Part shown: piece after piece, positions 8,515 to 19,030 of the stretch
Layout: each line of letters starts with the position of its first letter
Numbering within the stretch: position 1 is the stretch's first letter
From: Verrucomicrobiia bacterium
Lineage (GTDB): Bacteria; Verrucomicrobiota; Verrucomicrobiia; Verrucomicrobiales; DEV007
Length of the DNA stretch: 64,000 bases
Direction: 5' to 3'
NCBI GenBank assembly: GCA_030427505.1
Contig: JAUICH010000025.1
Span: 23,694 to 87,693 of the forward strand
Notes under the pieces: model-generated
What the model saw: the letters and a program-made list of their open reading frames with translations, nothing else
Told to the model about the DNA's origin: nothing
The model's database searches: none
Translations under genes and position numbers: made by a program

Positions 8515-9930
8515 TTAGGGGAGGTTTTTACGCCACTCCAAGAGCTGTGTTTTCAGCTTTTCCGTCACCTCAAACTGCTCCGCGATGAGGTTTTCCGACT
8601 CCTTGGGATCGCTCTCCAGGTCATACAGCTCCGGGCTCGTTCCGTCCGCGTTGATGAGGAATTTCCATTTCCCGTCGCGCACCGCGAGGTTGGGACTGGC
8701 GTCGTGTTTCGCGCCGGGGCGGAGGTAGGTCTTGTCCCGGCCATATTCCCAGAAGAGTGGTTTCTGGCGTTCCACCGGGCCTTGGCCCAGGAGCGCCTGG
8801 CTCATGTCCTGACCGTCAAAGTCCACGCCGTCCGGCGTCTCCACCAGGGCTAGCGCGCAGAAGGTGGGGAAGAAATCGACCGTTCCCATGATGGTCGCCT
8901 CATCCGTCTCTCCCGCCGGGACGTGTCCGGGCCAGCGGGCGATAAAGGGCATGCGGATGCCGCCTTCGTAAATGCTCCACTTCCGCCCGCGATAGCCGCC
9001 GGTGCTGCCGGGCGGTTCCACGCCTTCTTTGTAGTAGCGCGGCCAGGCGGTGGGGCCGTTGTCGCTGGTCAGGACGATCAGGGTCTTTCCGGCCAGACCC
9101 AGCTCGTCTATTTCGCCAACCAGCCGTCCGATCTGGCGATCCATCTCCGTCAGGACAGCGAAGAACTTCTGCTCGTAGGGGTTGTCCGTAATGGCGGCGA
9201 ATTTCTCTGCCTCGCCCTCCTTAGGCACATGGGCGTCGTGCACGTCGTTAAACCACAGGTGCAGGTAAAAGGGCTCGTCTTTCTTCCGCCGGATGAAGTC
9301 GATGGACCGGTCCACGTAAATGCCGCTCATTTCGTGCTTTTCGACGAAGTTGATCTCGCCGTGCCCCAGCTTAGCGCTCATGTCCTGAAGCTTGCCGGGA
9401 AAGAGAATCCGGTCGCCGAGCCCTTCGAAAGAAACGAGGTGCTCGTCAAAACCGTAGGTGGAGGGCAGGGGCGCGTCATCCACATCCCGGCCGCCGCCCA
9501 TGTGCCACTTCCCGAAGTGCGCCGTGGCGTAGCCCGCCTTCTTGAAGGCCCGGGCAATGGCCGGCGCTTCCGGATCCAGGAAGTCCGGCATGCCTTTCTT
9601 CCGGTTCGTCTTCCGGTCGTTCAGGTAGGAGGAAAACCCGTGCCGGGCCGGGAAATGCCCCGTGGTCACGCCCACGCGGGAGGGCGAACAGATCGGAGAG
9701 ACCACGTAAAAATTCGTCAGCTTCAGCCCCTCTGCCGCCAGCGCGTCCATGTTTGGGGTCTCCACCTTGGTATTGCCAAAGCAGCTCGGGTCTCCGTATC
9801 CCATGTCATCCACAAAGATGAAGACCAGGTTGGGATGTTCCGGCGGAGCCTCCTGACACGCTCCCCATTGTGGTGCGGCAAAGAGCGTGGCGAAAACGAA
9901 GAGGAAACCAGTAAAGAGGGAACGGCGCAT
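8515..9930 (-). CDS. Secreted arylsulfatase (S1 family)
   Basis: 471 aa from ATG 9930 with a signal peptide (MRRSLFTGFLFVFATLFAAP). Metal-binding DD at 41-42 (FVDDMGYGD) and the formylglycine site C81-S-P-S-R, followed by TTGHFPARHG, are canonical. 'TSDNGPT' and the C-terminal 'ELYDLESDPKESENLI' are also present. Cleaves sulfate esters, presumably from polysaccharides, in the periplasm or outside. It ends 30 nt from the convergent DUF3108 gene. It closely resembles the sulfatase at 33043-34530 in layout and end motifs. Confidence 0.95.
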   Translation of the reverse strand: MRRSLFTGFLFVFATLFAAPQWGACQEAPPEHPNLVFIFVDDMGYGDPSCFGNTKVETPNMDALAAEGLKLTNFYVVSPICSPSRVGVTTGHFPARHGFSSYLNDRKTNRKKGMPDFLDPEAPAIARAFKKAGYATAHFGKWHMGGGRDVDDAPLPSTYGFDEHLVSFEGLGDRILFPGKLQDMSAKLGHGEINFVEKHEMSGIYVDRSIDFIRRKKDEPFYLHLWFNDVHDAHVPKEGEAEKFAAITDNPYEQKFFAVLTEMDRQIGRLVGEIDELGLAGKTLIVLTSDNGPTAWPRYYKEGVEPPGSTGGYRGRKWSIYEGGIRMPFIARWPGHVPAGETDEATIMGTVDFFPTFCALALVETPDGVDFDGQDMSQALLGQGPVERQKPLFWEYGRDKTYLRPGAKHDASPNLAVRDGKWKFLINADGTSPELYDLESDPKESENLIAEQFEVTEKLKTQLLEWRKNLP

Positions 9931-10581
9931 ATTTGGGGGGAGGGTTTGAAAGAGAAAGGGGGGATTAAATCAACAAACAGCGAAGCCCAAACCCTACGAG
10001 AAATCCGCCCCCGGAATCAAGGGACGCGATGCGGCAATTTGGCGGTGCTCTTTGTCCAGCCTGCAAACAGGAGCTTTCCGCCCGCCGCCCAAGTCATGAA
10101 GAGCTCGCCGACGCAGTGCCCAAGAGGCTTCCCGGGTCCAAAGAGAAACCGCCGAAGGTACTGAAGCGAAGCTTCCTTGGAGTGCGGCGATCCTTCCCGA
10201 TCTTTACCCACAAGTCACAATGGGTCACATACAGGGCCTTGGGAGTCTGGAATAGGCCGTGAGAAGGGGTGATGGGAACGGATTGGAGAGAAAGCGAACG
10301 GCTTTTCCCCCGCCGCGCCTCCGGCTACCCACCTCAGAGCGCCGAAAAAAGATTCGGCGCACTCTAGAGAAGCTTCGCTTCCCTGGGACATTTGGGATTC
10401 AGCGGACAGCTTTGACTCAAAACAGCTTACTTTACAAGAAATGTGACTTTGGGCGGAGTTCAGGAAAAGGACGCCGGTCCAAGCCGGACTGGCAGTTCCA
10501 AAGAAGCTTCGCTTCAGTCATGATTTCGATAGCTGTCAGACACCCACAACATCCGCCTCCCACGCTTGCTAACCGGCAACA
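9931..10581. other. 651-bp gene-free region with three GAAGCTTCGCTTC-type elements and a hairpin
   Basis: No ORF here has recognisable protein character. The sequence holds GAAGCGAAGCTTC at 10163-10175 and GAAGCTTCGCTTC at 10369-10381 and 10503-10515 (the first is the reverse complement of the other two). A perfect 8-bp hairpin, GCGCCGAA/TTCGGCGC, lies at 10339-10360. Function unknown. Confidence 0.6.
10339..10360. repeat. Perfect 8-bp hairpin
   Basis: GCGCCGAA, loop AAAAGA, TTCGGCGC. No T-tract follows on the plus strand, and no nearby plus-strand gene needs a terminator, so its role is open. Confidence 0.5.
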
Positions 10582-11061
10582 TCACCCAACCCAGACCACC
10601 TTGTCGCTCAGCATGGTCTCGTCGTCGAACTCGAACCAGGCGCGGAACTTTTCGCCGTTCAGCATGCGGGGGAGCCAGCAGCGGTCGTCGGCCCACATGC
10701 GGTGGTAGGGGACATCTTCGAAGGCGAACCACTCGGGCTTAGCTTCGTCCGTCTCCGTGGGCACGCCGGTGAAGGTCTCAGCCCGGAAGACGGTGCACTG
10801 CATCCGCATGCCGTCGATGAAATCGAAATGCAGCACGCCCATCTCCTCCGGCGCCTGGGGGATGATGCAGAGTTCCTCCTCCACTTCGCGGATGGCGCCT
10901 TCCATGGGCGTCTCGCCGGGCTCCAGTTTTCCGCCGGGTCCATTGATCTTGCCCGCGCCAATGCCGCGCTTCTTGTGAATCAACAACACCCGGCCGTCTT
11001 GAACGATGAAGAGCAGATTGGCCCGGAGGTTGGGCTCCCAGCTTTCCCAGTCAATGGCCAT
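10582..11061 (-). CDS. Nudix hydrolase (MutT/8-oxo-dGTPase type)
   Basis: 159 aa from ATG 11061. The Nudix box reads GGKLEPGETPMEGAIREVEE then ELCI: the catalytic REVEEE is intact, but the glycine of the consensus REUXEEXGU is a cysteine. Features such as 'FIVQDGRVLLIHKKRGIGAGKINGPGGK' and 'HFDFIDGMRMQCTVF' resemble 8-oxo-dGTP diphosphatases of the MutT/MTH1 class. The likely role is hydrolysis of oxidised or non-canonical nucleoside triphosphates; the substrate is not proven. It lies 86 nt downstream of gcvP on the same strand and may be read through from the gcv operon. Confidence 0.9.
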   Translation of the reverse strand: MAIDWESWEPNLRANLLFIVQDGRVLLIHKKRGIGAGKINGPGGKLEPGETPMEGAIREVEEELCIIPQAPEEMGVLHFDFIDGMRMQCTVFRAETFTGVPTETDEAKPEWFAFEDVPYHRMWADDRCWLPRMLNGEKFRAWFEFDDETMLSDKVVWVG

Positions 11062-11147
11062 GAATCAACGAGCAGAAGCGAGGGGGTGATGAGAGAACGG
11101 TGGCTTACTCCAGAGCTAACCCTTAAAAGTGCCGCCAACCGGTTCGG

Positions 11148-14040
<2,893 letters not shown>

Positions 14041-14057
<17 letters not shown>

Positions 14058-14418
14058 GATATTCTTCTGCGCTGAGTAAAGAGTCGAGTTCCGCCGCGTC
14101 GGTGGGTTTGATGGCAAAAAACCAGCCCGCGCCGTAGGGATCGGTATTGATAACGGCGGGATCTTCCTGGAGGGCGCTGTTCACCGCCACGATTTCGCCC
14201 GCCACCGGGGCGTAGATGTCGCTGGCCGCCTTCACGGATTCCACCACCGCCACGGGATCTCCCGCGCTGACGGTCTTGCCCACTTCGGGCAGTTCCACAT
14301 AGACCACGTCCGTCAGCACTTCCTGGGCGTGATCCGAAATGCCCACCTTGGCCTCCGTCCCGCCCGGCTCTATCCATTCGTGGGATTCCAGATAGCGGAG
14401 GTGGTCAGGAATGTTCAT
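14041..14418 (-). CDS. gcvH: Glycine cleavage system H protein
   Basis: 125 aa from ATG 14418. Carries the lipoyl arm that shuttles the aminomethyl group between P-, T- and L-proteins. The lipoylated lysine is K63 in [10 protein letters not shown]. The N-terminal '[10 protein letters not shown]' and C-terminal '[15 protein letters not shown]' are family hallmarks. It sits 35 nt after gcvT and overlaps gcvP. No lipoyl synthase or L-protein gene is seen nearby. Confidence 0.97.
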
Positions 14419-14453
14419 AAGCGCCGAAGGGTAGAGAAGGGTAGGATGAGGAA

Positions 14454-15587
14454 TTAGATAAAAGGTTTCTTCGAGACCACGGCGGGAAAGAGACGGCCCC
14501 GGATGTCGAGACAGACTTCCGTGCCGGGTGCTGACTTCTCCAAAGGCAGGTAAGCAAGCCCAATGCCGGTCCCCAGGCTGGGAGACAGCGAACCGCTGGA
14601 AAGTTCGCCGATGGGTTCCTTCGTTTCGGGATCGACCACCGCGTAGCCGGTACGCGGCGGCGGCGCTTTGCCCGTCACGCAGATGGCGGACAGCTTGCTG
14701 GGCAGGCCCTTGGTGAGCTGGACTTTCAGGGCGTCGTGGCCCAGGAACTCGTCCTTTCCCATTTTGACAAAGGGCTTCAGCCCCGCTTCCAGCGGGGTGT
14801 GGTAGCCGTCCAGGTCGGAACCGTTCAGCGGGTAGCACTTCTCCAGCCGCAGGGTGTCCCGCGCGCCGAGTCCACAGGGCACCGCGCCGGCTTCCAAGAA
14901 AGCGTCAAACCACGCGGGGGTCTGCGCGGCGGGGCAGAAAAATTCGAATCCGTCCTCTCCCGTGTAGCCCGTCCGGCAGATGCGGATGGGCGTGGGATTG
15001 TCTTCGTCTCCTTCCGCCACCACCTTGATGATGCCGTTGCGGGGCGGCAGGGCGGGGGAGCCCGGCAGGCGTTTGGCGACTTTCTCGTAGATGGCCTGGC
15101 TTTTTGGGCCCTGCACGGCCAGGGCGCCGTAGCCCGCCGAGTGATCTTCGATCCGCACGGTGTAGTAAGAGTCCGCCTCCTGCTCCAGCCAGATGAGGTC
15201 TTCCGAAAGTTTGGAAGCATTTACGACCAGGAAGAAGCCGTCGGTCCGCGTCCGGTAAAGGATCAAGTCATCGATCACGCCGCCGCGTTCGTTCAGCATC
15301 AGAGTGTATTGGCCCTGGCCCGGTTTCAGCACGCTGGCGTCGTTCGTGAGGAGGTGATTGAGATATGCCGCGGCCGCCTTGGTGCCTTCGGTGGAGCGGA
15401 CGGTGATCTCCCCCATGTGCGAAATGTCGAACACCCCGCAGCTTTCCCGCACCGCGCGGTGCTCCCGCAGGATGCCTTCGTACTGCACCGGCATCTCCCA
15501 GCCGGCAAAGGGTACGAGCCGCGCGCCCAGGGCCACATGGCGGTCATGCAGGGGCGAACGTTTCAGGTCTTCCGTGTTTTCGGACAT
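14454..15587 (-). CDS. gcvT: Glycine cleavage system T protein (aminomethyltransferase)
   Basis: 377 aa from ATG 15587. An in-frame extension to 15785 is rejected because the true family start ([38 protein letters not shown] region) follows it. Tetrahydrofolate-dependent release of ammonia and formation of 5,10-methylene-THF. Recognisable: '[21 protein letters not shown]', '[13 protein letters not shown]', '[20 protein letters not shown]'. First gene of the operon. The upstream region has TTGACA on the minus strand (15659-15654) but no convincing -10, and I do not see a glycine riboswitch. Confidence 0.96.
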   Translation of the reverse strand: MSENTEDLKRSPLHDRHVALGARLVPFAGWEMPVQYEGILREHRAVRESCGVFDISHMGEITVRSTEGTKAAAAYLNHLLTNDASVLKPGQGQYTLMLNERGGVIDDLILYRTRTDGFFLVVNASKLSEDLIWLEQEADSYYTVRIEDHSAGYGALAVQGPKSQAIYEKVAKRLPGSPALPPRNGIIKVVAEGDEDNPTPIRICRTGYTGEDGFEFFCPAAQTPAWFDAFLEAGAVPCGLGARDTLRLEKCYPLNGSDLDGYHTPLEAGLKPFVKMGKDEFLGHDALKVQLTKGLPSKLSAICVTGKAPPPRTGYAVVDPETKEPIGELSSGSLSPSLGTGIGLAYLPLEKSAPGTEVCLDIRGRLFPAVVSKKPFI

Positions 15588-15740
15588 GCGGGCGCGCCAG
15601 GGCGCGAAATCGGGTGGAGTGCTGCAATGCAGACTTATGGTGGTGAAGGCGTTTGTCAACGCCGTGGCCGCTCCGTGGGGAAGAGAATTTCTCCGGATTC
15701 TCCAGGCCCGCTTTAAGAATCCTGGCGGCGAAGCGTCTTT

Positions 15741-15770
15741 CCCGGGAGGAAAGCGCCTTTCGCTCCCGGG
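15741..15770. repeat. Long GC-rich hairpin in the gcvT/membrane-protein divergent region
   Basis: CCCGGGAG (15741-15748) pairs with CTCCCGGG (15763-15770). Inside it GAAAG (49-53) pairs with CTTTC (57-61), with one bulged G, giving a 13-bp stem. It lies between the divergent gcvT and rhomboid-like genes, so it could affect either transcript leader or be a REP-like element. Confidence 0.55.
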
Positions 15771-15864
15771 ATGCCGTGCTATCATCGGAACAGCGGCCCG
15801 GGTTCGTACGGGTTGGGCTTTCGAAGCCTTCCTTTTCAGTTACCTATTTCCCCTCACTGTTTTC

Positions 15865-16695
15865 ATGCCTGACAATCGCGGCCCCCGGAACTTCTTCGAC
15901 CGGCTGGAACACAAGCTCTCACACCTGGCCATTCCCCACGTCTTGCGCTGGGTGGGCATCTTTCAGGTGGTGGTGTTCGTCCTGATGGCGATGGACTCCC
16001 AATATTGGGAGTGGATCGCTTTTAACCGGGACGCCATCTTTGAGGGGCAAGTCTGGCGGCTGTTCAGCTTCATTTTCATGCCCCGCAGCAGCAGCCCTTT
16101 GTTCCTGCTGGTTTCGGTGGTCTTCCTCTGGTTCCTCAGCGACGGGCTGGAGCATGCCTGGGGCAGCTTCCGGGTGAACCTGTACTTTTTTTCCACGATG
16201 TTTTGTCTGGCCCTGGCCGGCCTGCTGGTCCCCTTGACGAACATCCTGAGCCTGGTGACCTACGCGAGCATCTTTCTCGCGTTCGCGTGCCTGTATCCGA
16301 ACCAGGTCATCAACCTCATGTTCGTCATCCCCATCAAGATCAAGTATCTGGCCTGGATCATCGGAGGGGTATTGATGCTCATGATTCTCGAAAATTACTA
16401 CACGGCCGCGGTCGTGGGTCTGGGTCTTTTGCCTTTCTTCGGGGTCTTTGGTCCCGGCTTTATCCGCGACCTCAAGCAGCAGAACAAGGCGGCCAGCCGC
16501 CGGGCCGACTACCAGGCTAAAGTGCGCGAGGGCAAGAAAGAGACGGCGGCCTTTCACACCTGCGCGGAGTGCGGCATTACGGATGGAGAGGCGCCGGAAA
16601 TGGAGTTCCGCGTCTCGGACGACGGCGAGGAGTACTGCCTGACCTGTCTGGAGTCCCGCAAACAGGCGGAAGAAAAATCCGCCTCCGCCTCCTGA
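15865..16695 (+). CDS. Rhomboid-like membrane protein without obvious catalytic residues, C-terminal zinc ribbon
   Basis: 276 aa from ATG 15865; the in-frame upstream extension is antisense to gcvT. About six TM segments span residues 20-190. The topology and the 'VWRLFSFIFMP...PLFLLVSVVFLWFLSDGLEHAWGSFRVN' segment resemble rhomboid-fold proteins (W-R-x-F-TF, G-x-x-LE-x-x-WGS), but I cannot find the GxSx serine or the downstream His, so proteolysis is unlikely. The tail 'HTCAECGITDGEAP...YCLTCLES' has two CxxC pairs suitable for a zinc ribbon. Role unknown, possibly scaffolding. Confidence 0.75.
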   Translation: MPDNRGPRNFFDRLEHKLSHLAIPHVLRWVGIFQVVVFVLMAMDSQYWEWIAFNRDAIFEGQVWRLFSFIFMPRSSSPLFLLVSVVFLWFLSDGLEHAWGSFRVNLYFFSTMFCLALAGLLVPLTNILSLVTYASIFLAFACLYPNQVINLMFVIPIKIKYLAWIIGGVLMLMILENYYTAAVVGLGLLPFFGVFGPGFIRDLKQQNKAASRRADYQAKVREGKKETAAFHTCAECGITDGEAPEMEFRVSDDGEEYCLTCLESRKQAEEKSASAS

Positions 16696-16754
16696 AACTG
16701 GCCGGCCCGTATTTGGCTTGGTCCGAGAAAGGGCGCGAGTGGCCGCGCGCGCCT

Positions 16755-18737
16755 CTACCGGAACCGGAACGGCATGGGCAGACGGACCCGGAAGGGCAGG
16801 GACTCTCCATTCCGGTAAAAGCGCCACCACCACAGGACAAAGGCGATGGCGGCCACGGTCAACAACACGCGGACGGTGGTCCAGGCGTAGCTTCCCCAGG
16901 GGATGGGCGCCTTGGTGGTGATGCCCACGGCTGGGGAGGGGAAGGAGTAGCGCCCGTTGCCGGAGGTGGTGAAGACCCGGAATTCATAGATACTGCCGGG
17001 GTTCAGGCCGCGGATGGTGGCGGTCATGTTCTTCAGTTCGCGATGGAATGAAACATCGTGGTAGGGCACCCAGACGCTCTTGAGCTGGTAGCTTTCCGGG
17101 TCGTAGCTCATCTGCCGCATTTCGACTTCAAATTCCTGGTAGCCCTCCCGGGGGATCTGCCAGCCCAGCGAAATGGTGGAGCGGCCCGTGTCCACGTAGT
17201 TGAAGGATTGGATGCTGGGGACTTCGATGTCGATCTTGCGATCGAAGGCCGGGACGGTGGGGAACCCCGTGGGGGAAGGGTCGCCTTCATCCAGGTCCGA
17301 GGTGGAGCCGATCTGTCCGTTCGCGGTGTGGGTCTTCGGGCCGGACCCCGAGGCAGCGGGCGTGATGGTGATGCGGGGTTCGTAGGTGTTGGCGGGCTCC
17401 GGGGTGGCGCCGCCCGCCACCATTGCCTGCACCGGAATACTGAACTGCGCGTTCTGGGAGGCGATTTCGATGGTGTCCTTCAGCGGGCCGCGTTTGTCCT
17501 CCGGCGCCACAAACTCGACCAGCAAGTCCCGTTGCGAAAGGGGCGGCACCTGGATGGTGCGGGGAACGTCCACCAGCTTGAACGGCTGAAGAATCCCGAT
17601 GCCCACCGTGGCGGGTTTGCCGCCCGAGTTCCTCAAGATCAGCTTCCGGTAGGAGACTTCGCCGGGCTGGACTTCGTCAAAGTCCAGCAGGCCCAGGGGC
17701 TCGTCCGCGAAACCGATTTCCAGGCGCGGCGGGGCCGCTTCCGCGTTGATGGGGAAGCGCTTCGTGAAGTTGCCGCCCCGCACAGTGATGAAGCCGGAGT
17801 AGGAGTTCACGTCCTTCTCGGGCAGCACCAGGTCGATACTGGCGCGGTTCTTTCCGTTCAGCCGGAGCACGGGAGCCTGCGGCGACTTCAGCCGGGCGCC
17901 AGTGTCCAGGATCAGGGTGTCGATGGCGGGCTCGAAACTGATAATCTCCAGAGAGCCGGTCCGGCGGCGGGTATCCGGGTTCCAGGCCAGTTCCACCATG
18001 GGGTTGTCGGAGCCGATGGGCTCGAAGGCATCGCCCTTCAGTCTGGCGATGCCTTGTTCGTCTTCGTGGAAGCGGAGTTCGAAGACTTTGGTTCCCGGCT
18101 CCGTGGGAATGTAGGCCACGGTCAGAGTGGTGGAGTCTCCCGCCGCCAGGTCGAAGGCGCCGTCCGCCGGGGAAACCCAGTACCAGGGCGGGGTCAGGGG
18201 CATCTCCTTCTGGAAACTCGCGTCCCCGCTGTTGGTAATGGTGATGGATTGGACCTCCTTGCCGCCGATCGCCACCCGGCCAAAGTCGAACCCGCCGGAA
18301 ACCTCGATGTGCGGGGTCGATTCGATGAGTTCGATGTCCACCCGGGCGGCTGGGGAGAAGTATCCGCCGACGTAGCGCACCGCGTAGGTAAACGAATCCA
18401 TCGACGCCTGGCTGTCCGCCGCCGGCAGGTAGAGAATCTTGGCCTGGGTGGGATGCCCGCTCACGACCCGGATGTTCCGGATGAGCCGGCCCTGGGTGGG
18501 AAAGTCCCGGATCAGAAATTCCACCCGCGAACTGGGGGTGCGCGCGTCGGCGCTCAGGTCGATCTCGATCGGGACGCCTTTGGTGGCCTTGACCTTTGAC
18601 TCCAGCGGCACGGGAATGCCCAGCTCAGGGTCGGGCTGTTGCTGGGCCTTTGCTGGTAGTGTCCATAGCCCCAGCATCGCCGTCAGGGTCACGCCCAGGT
18701 TCCGTATGCTCCTGGGCTCCCGCCATGATGCCGCCAT
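16755..18737 (-). CDS. Secreted, C-terminally anchored protein with Ig-like (choice-of-anchor D/HYDIN-type) and FN3 domains
   Basis: 660 aa from ATG 18737, chosen because it gives a clean signal peptide (LGVTLTAMLGLWTLPAKAQQ) and drops an unlikely upstream extension. Beta-rich repeats follow. 'GGFDFGRVAIGGKEVQSITITNSGDASF' and 'GLLDFDEVQPGEVSYRKLILRNSGGKPATV' are typical of abnormal-spindle/HYDIN-like or choice-of-anchor D domains. Near residue 500 a fibronectin type III domain appears ('STISLGWQIPREGYQEFEVEM', 'GLNPGSIYEFRVFTTSGNG'). A final TM helix (VRVLLTVAAIAFVLWWW) and a basic tail anchor it. Likely a periplasmic or surface protein of unknown partner. Confidence 0.8.
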   Translation of the reverse strand: MAASWREPRSIRNLGVTLTAMLGLWTLPAKAQQQPDPELGIPVPLESKVKATKGVPIEIDLSADARTPSSRVEFLIRDFPTQGRLIRNIRVVSGHPTQAKILYLPAADSQASMDSFTYAVRYVGGYFSPAARVDIELIESTPHIEVSGGFDFGRVAIGGKEVQSITITNSGDASFQKEMPLTPPWYWVSPADGAFDLAAGDSTTLTVAYIPTEPGTKVFELRFHEDEQGIARLKGDAFEPIGSDNPMVELAWNPDTRRRTGSLEIISFEPAIDTLILDTGARLKSPQAPVLRLNGKNRASIDLVLPEKDVNSYSGFITVRGGNFTKRFPINAEAAPPRLEIGFADEPLGLLDFDEVQPGEVSYRKLILRNSGGKPATVGIGILQPFKLVDVPRTIQVPPLSQRDLLVEFVAPEDKRGPLKDTIEIASQNAQFSIPVQAMVAGGATPEPANTYEPRITITPAASGSGPKTHTANGQIGSTSDLDEGDPSPTGFPTVPAFDRKIDIEVPSIQSFNYVDTGRSTISLGWQIPREGYQEFEVEMRQMSYDPESYQLKSVWVPYHDVSFHRELKNMTATIRGLNPGSIYEFRVFTTSGNGRYSFPSPAVGITTKAPIPWGSYAWTTVRVLLTVAAIAFVLWWWRFYRNGESLPFRVRLPMPFRFR

Positions 18738-19030
18738 GTTTTGCCCGCTGGGCTTAGCCCTGAAGTCCAATGTGTTCACCAATGAGGTCTGGGCTCGGTA
18801 ACTGAAACGCCTCTGACGCCAAGCTCTTCCCAAAGCTTGAATGTTAAGTCTCCGCGAATCGCTTGTCAAAAGAGCTTGGAGCCCCCTTTTCACCGGTCTT
18901 TCCAAGGGGTACGGACAAATTTCCAAACCGCCCGGAAGAGACGAATCACCAGAATCAGAGTCGCAAACGGCGAATCATCAGGAAACGCGGCCCATAGTCC
19001 GCCAGTTTTTCCAAACCCCCAAGGGCTGGT

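Noticed and set aside
15588..15864. Glycine riboswitch upstream of gcvT
   Set aside because: I looked on the minus strand for the conserved GGAGAG/GCCGAAGGxGCAA aptamer blocks and did not find them; only a palindromic hairpin and an isolated TTGACA are present.
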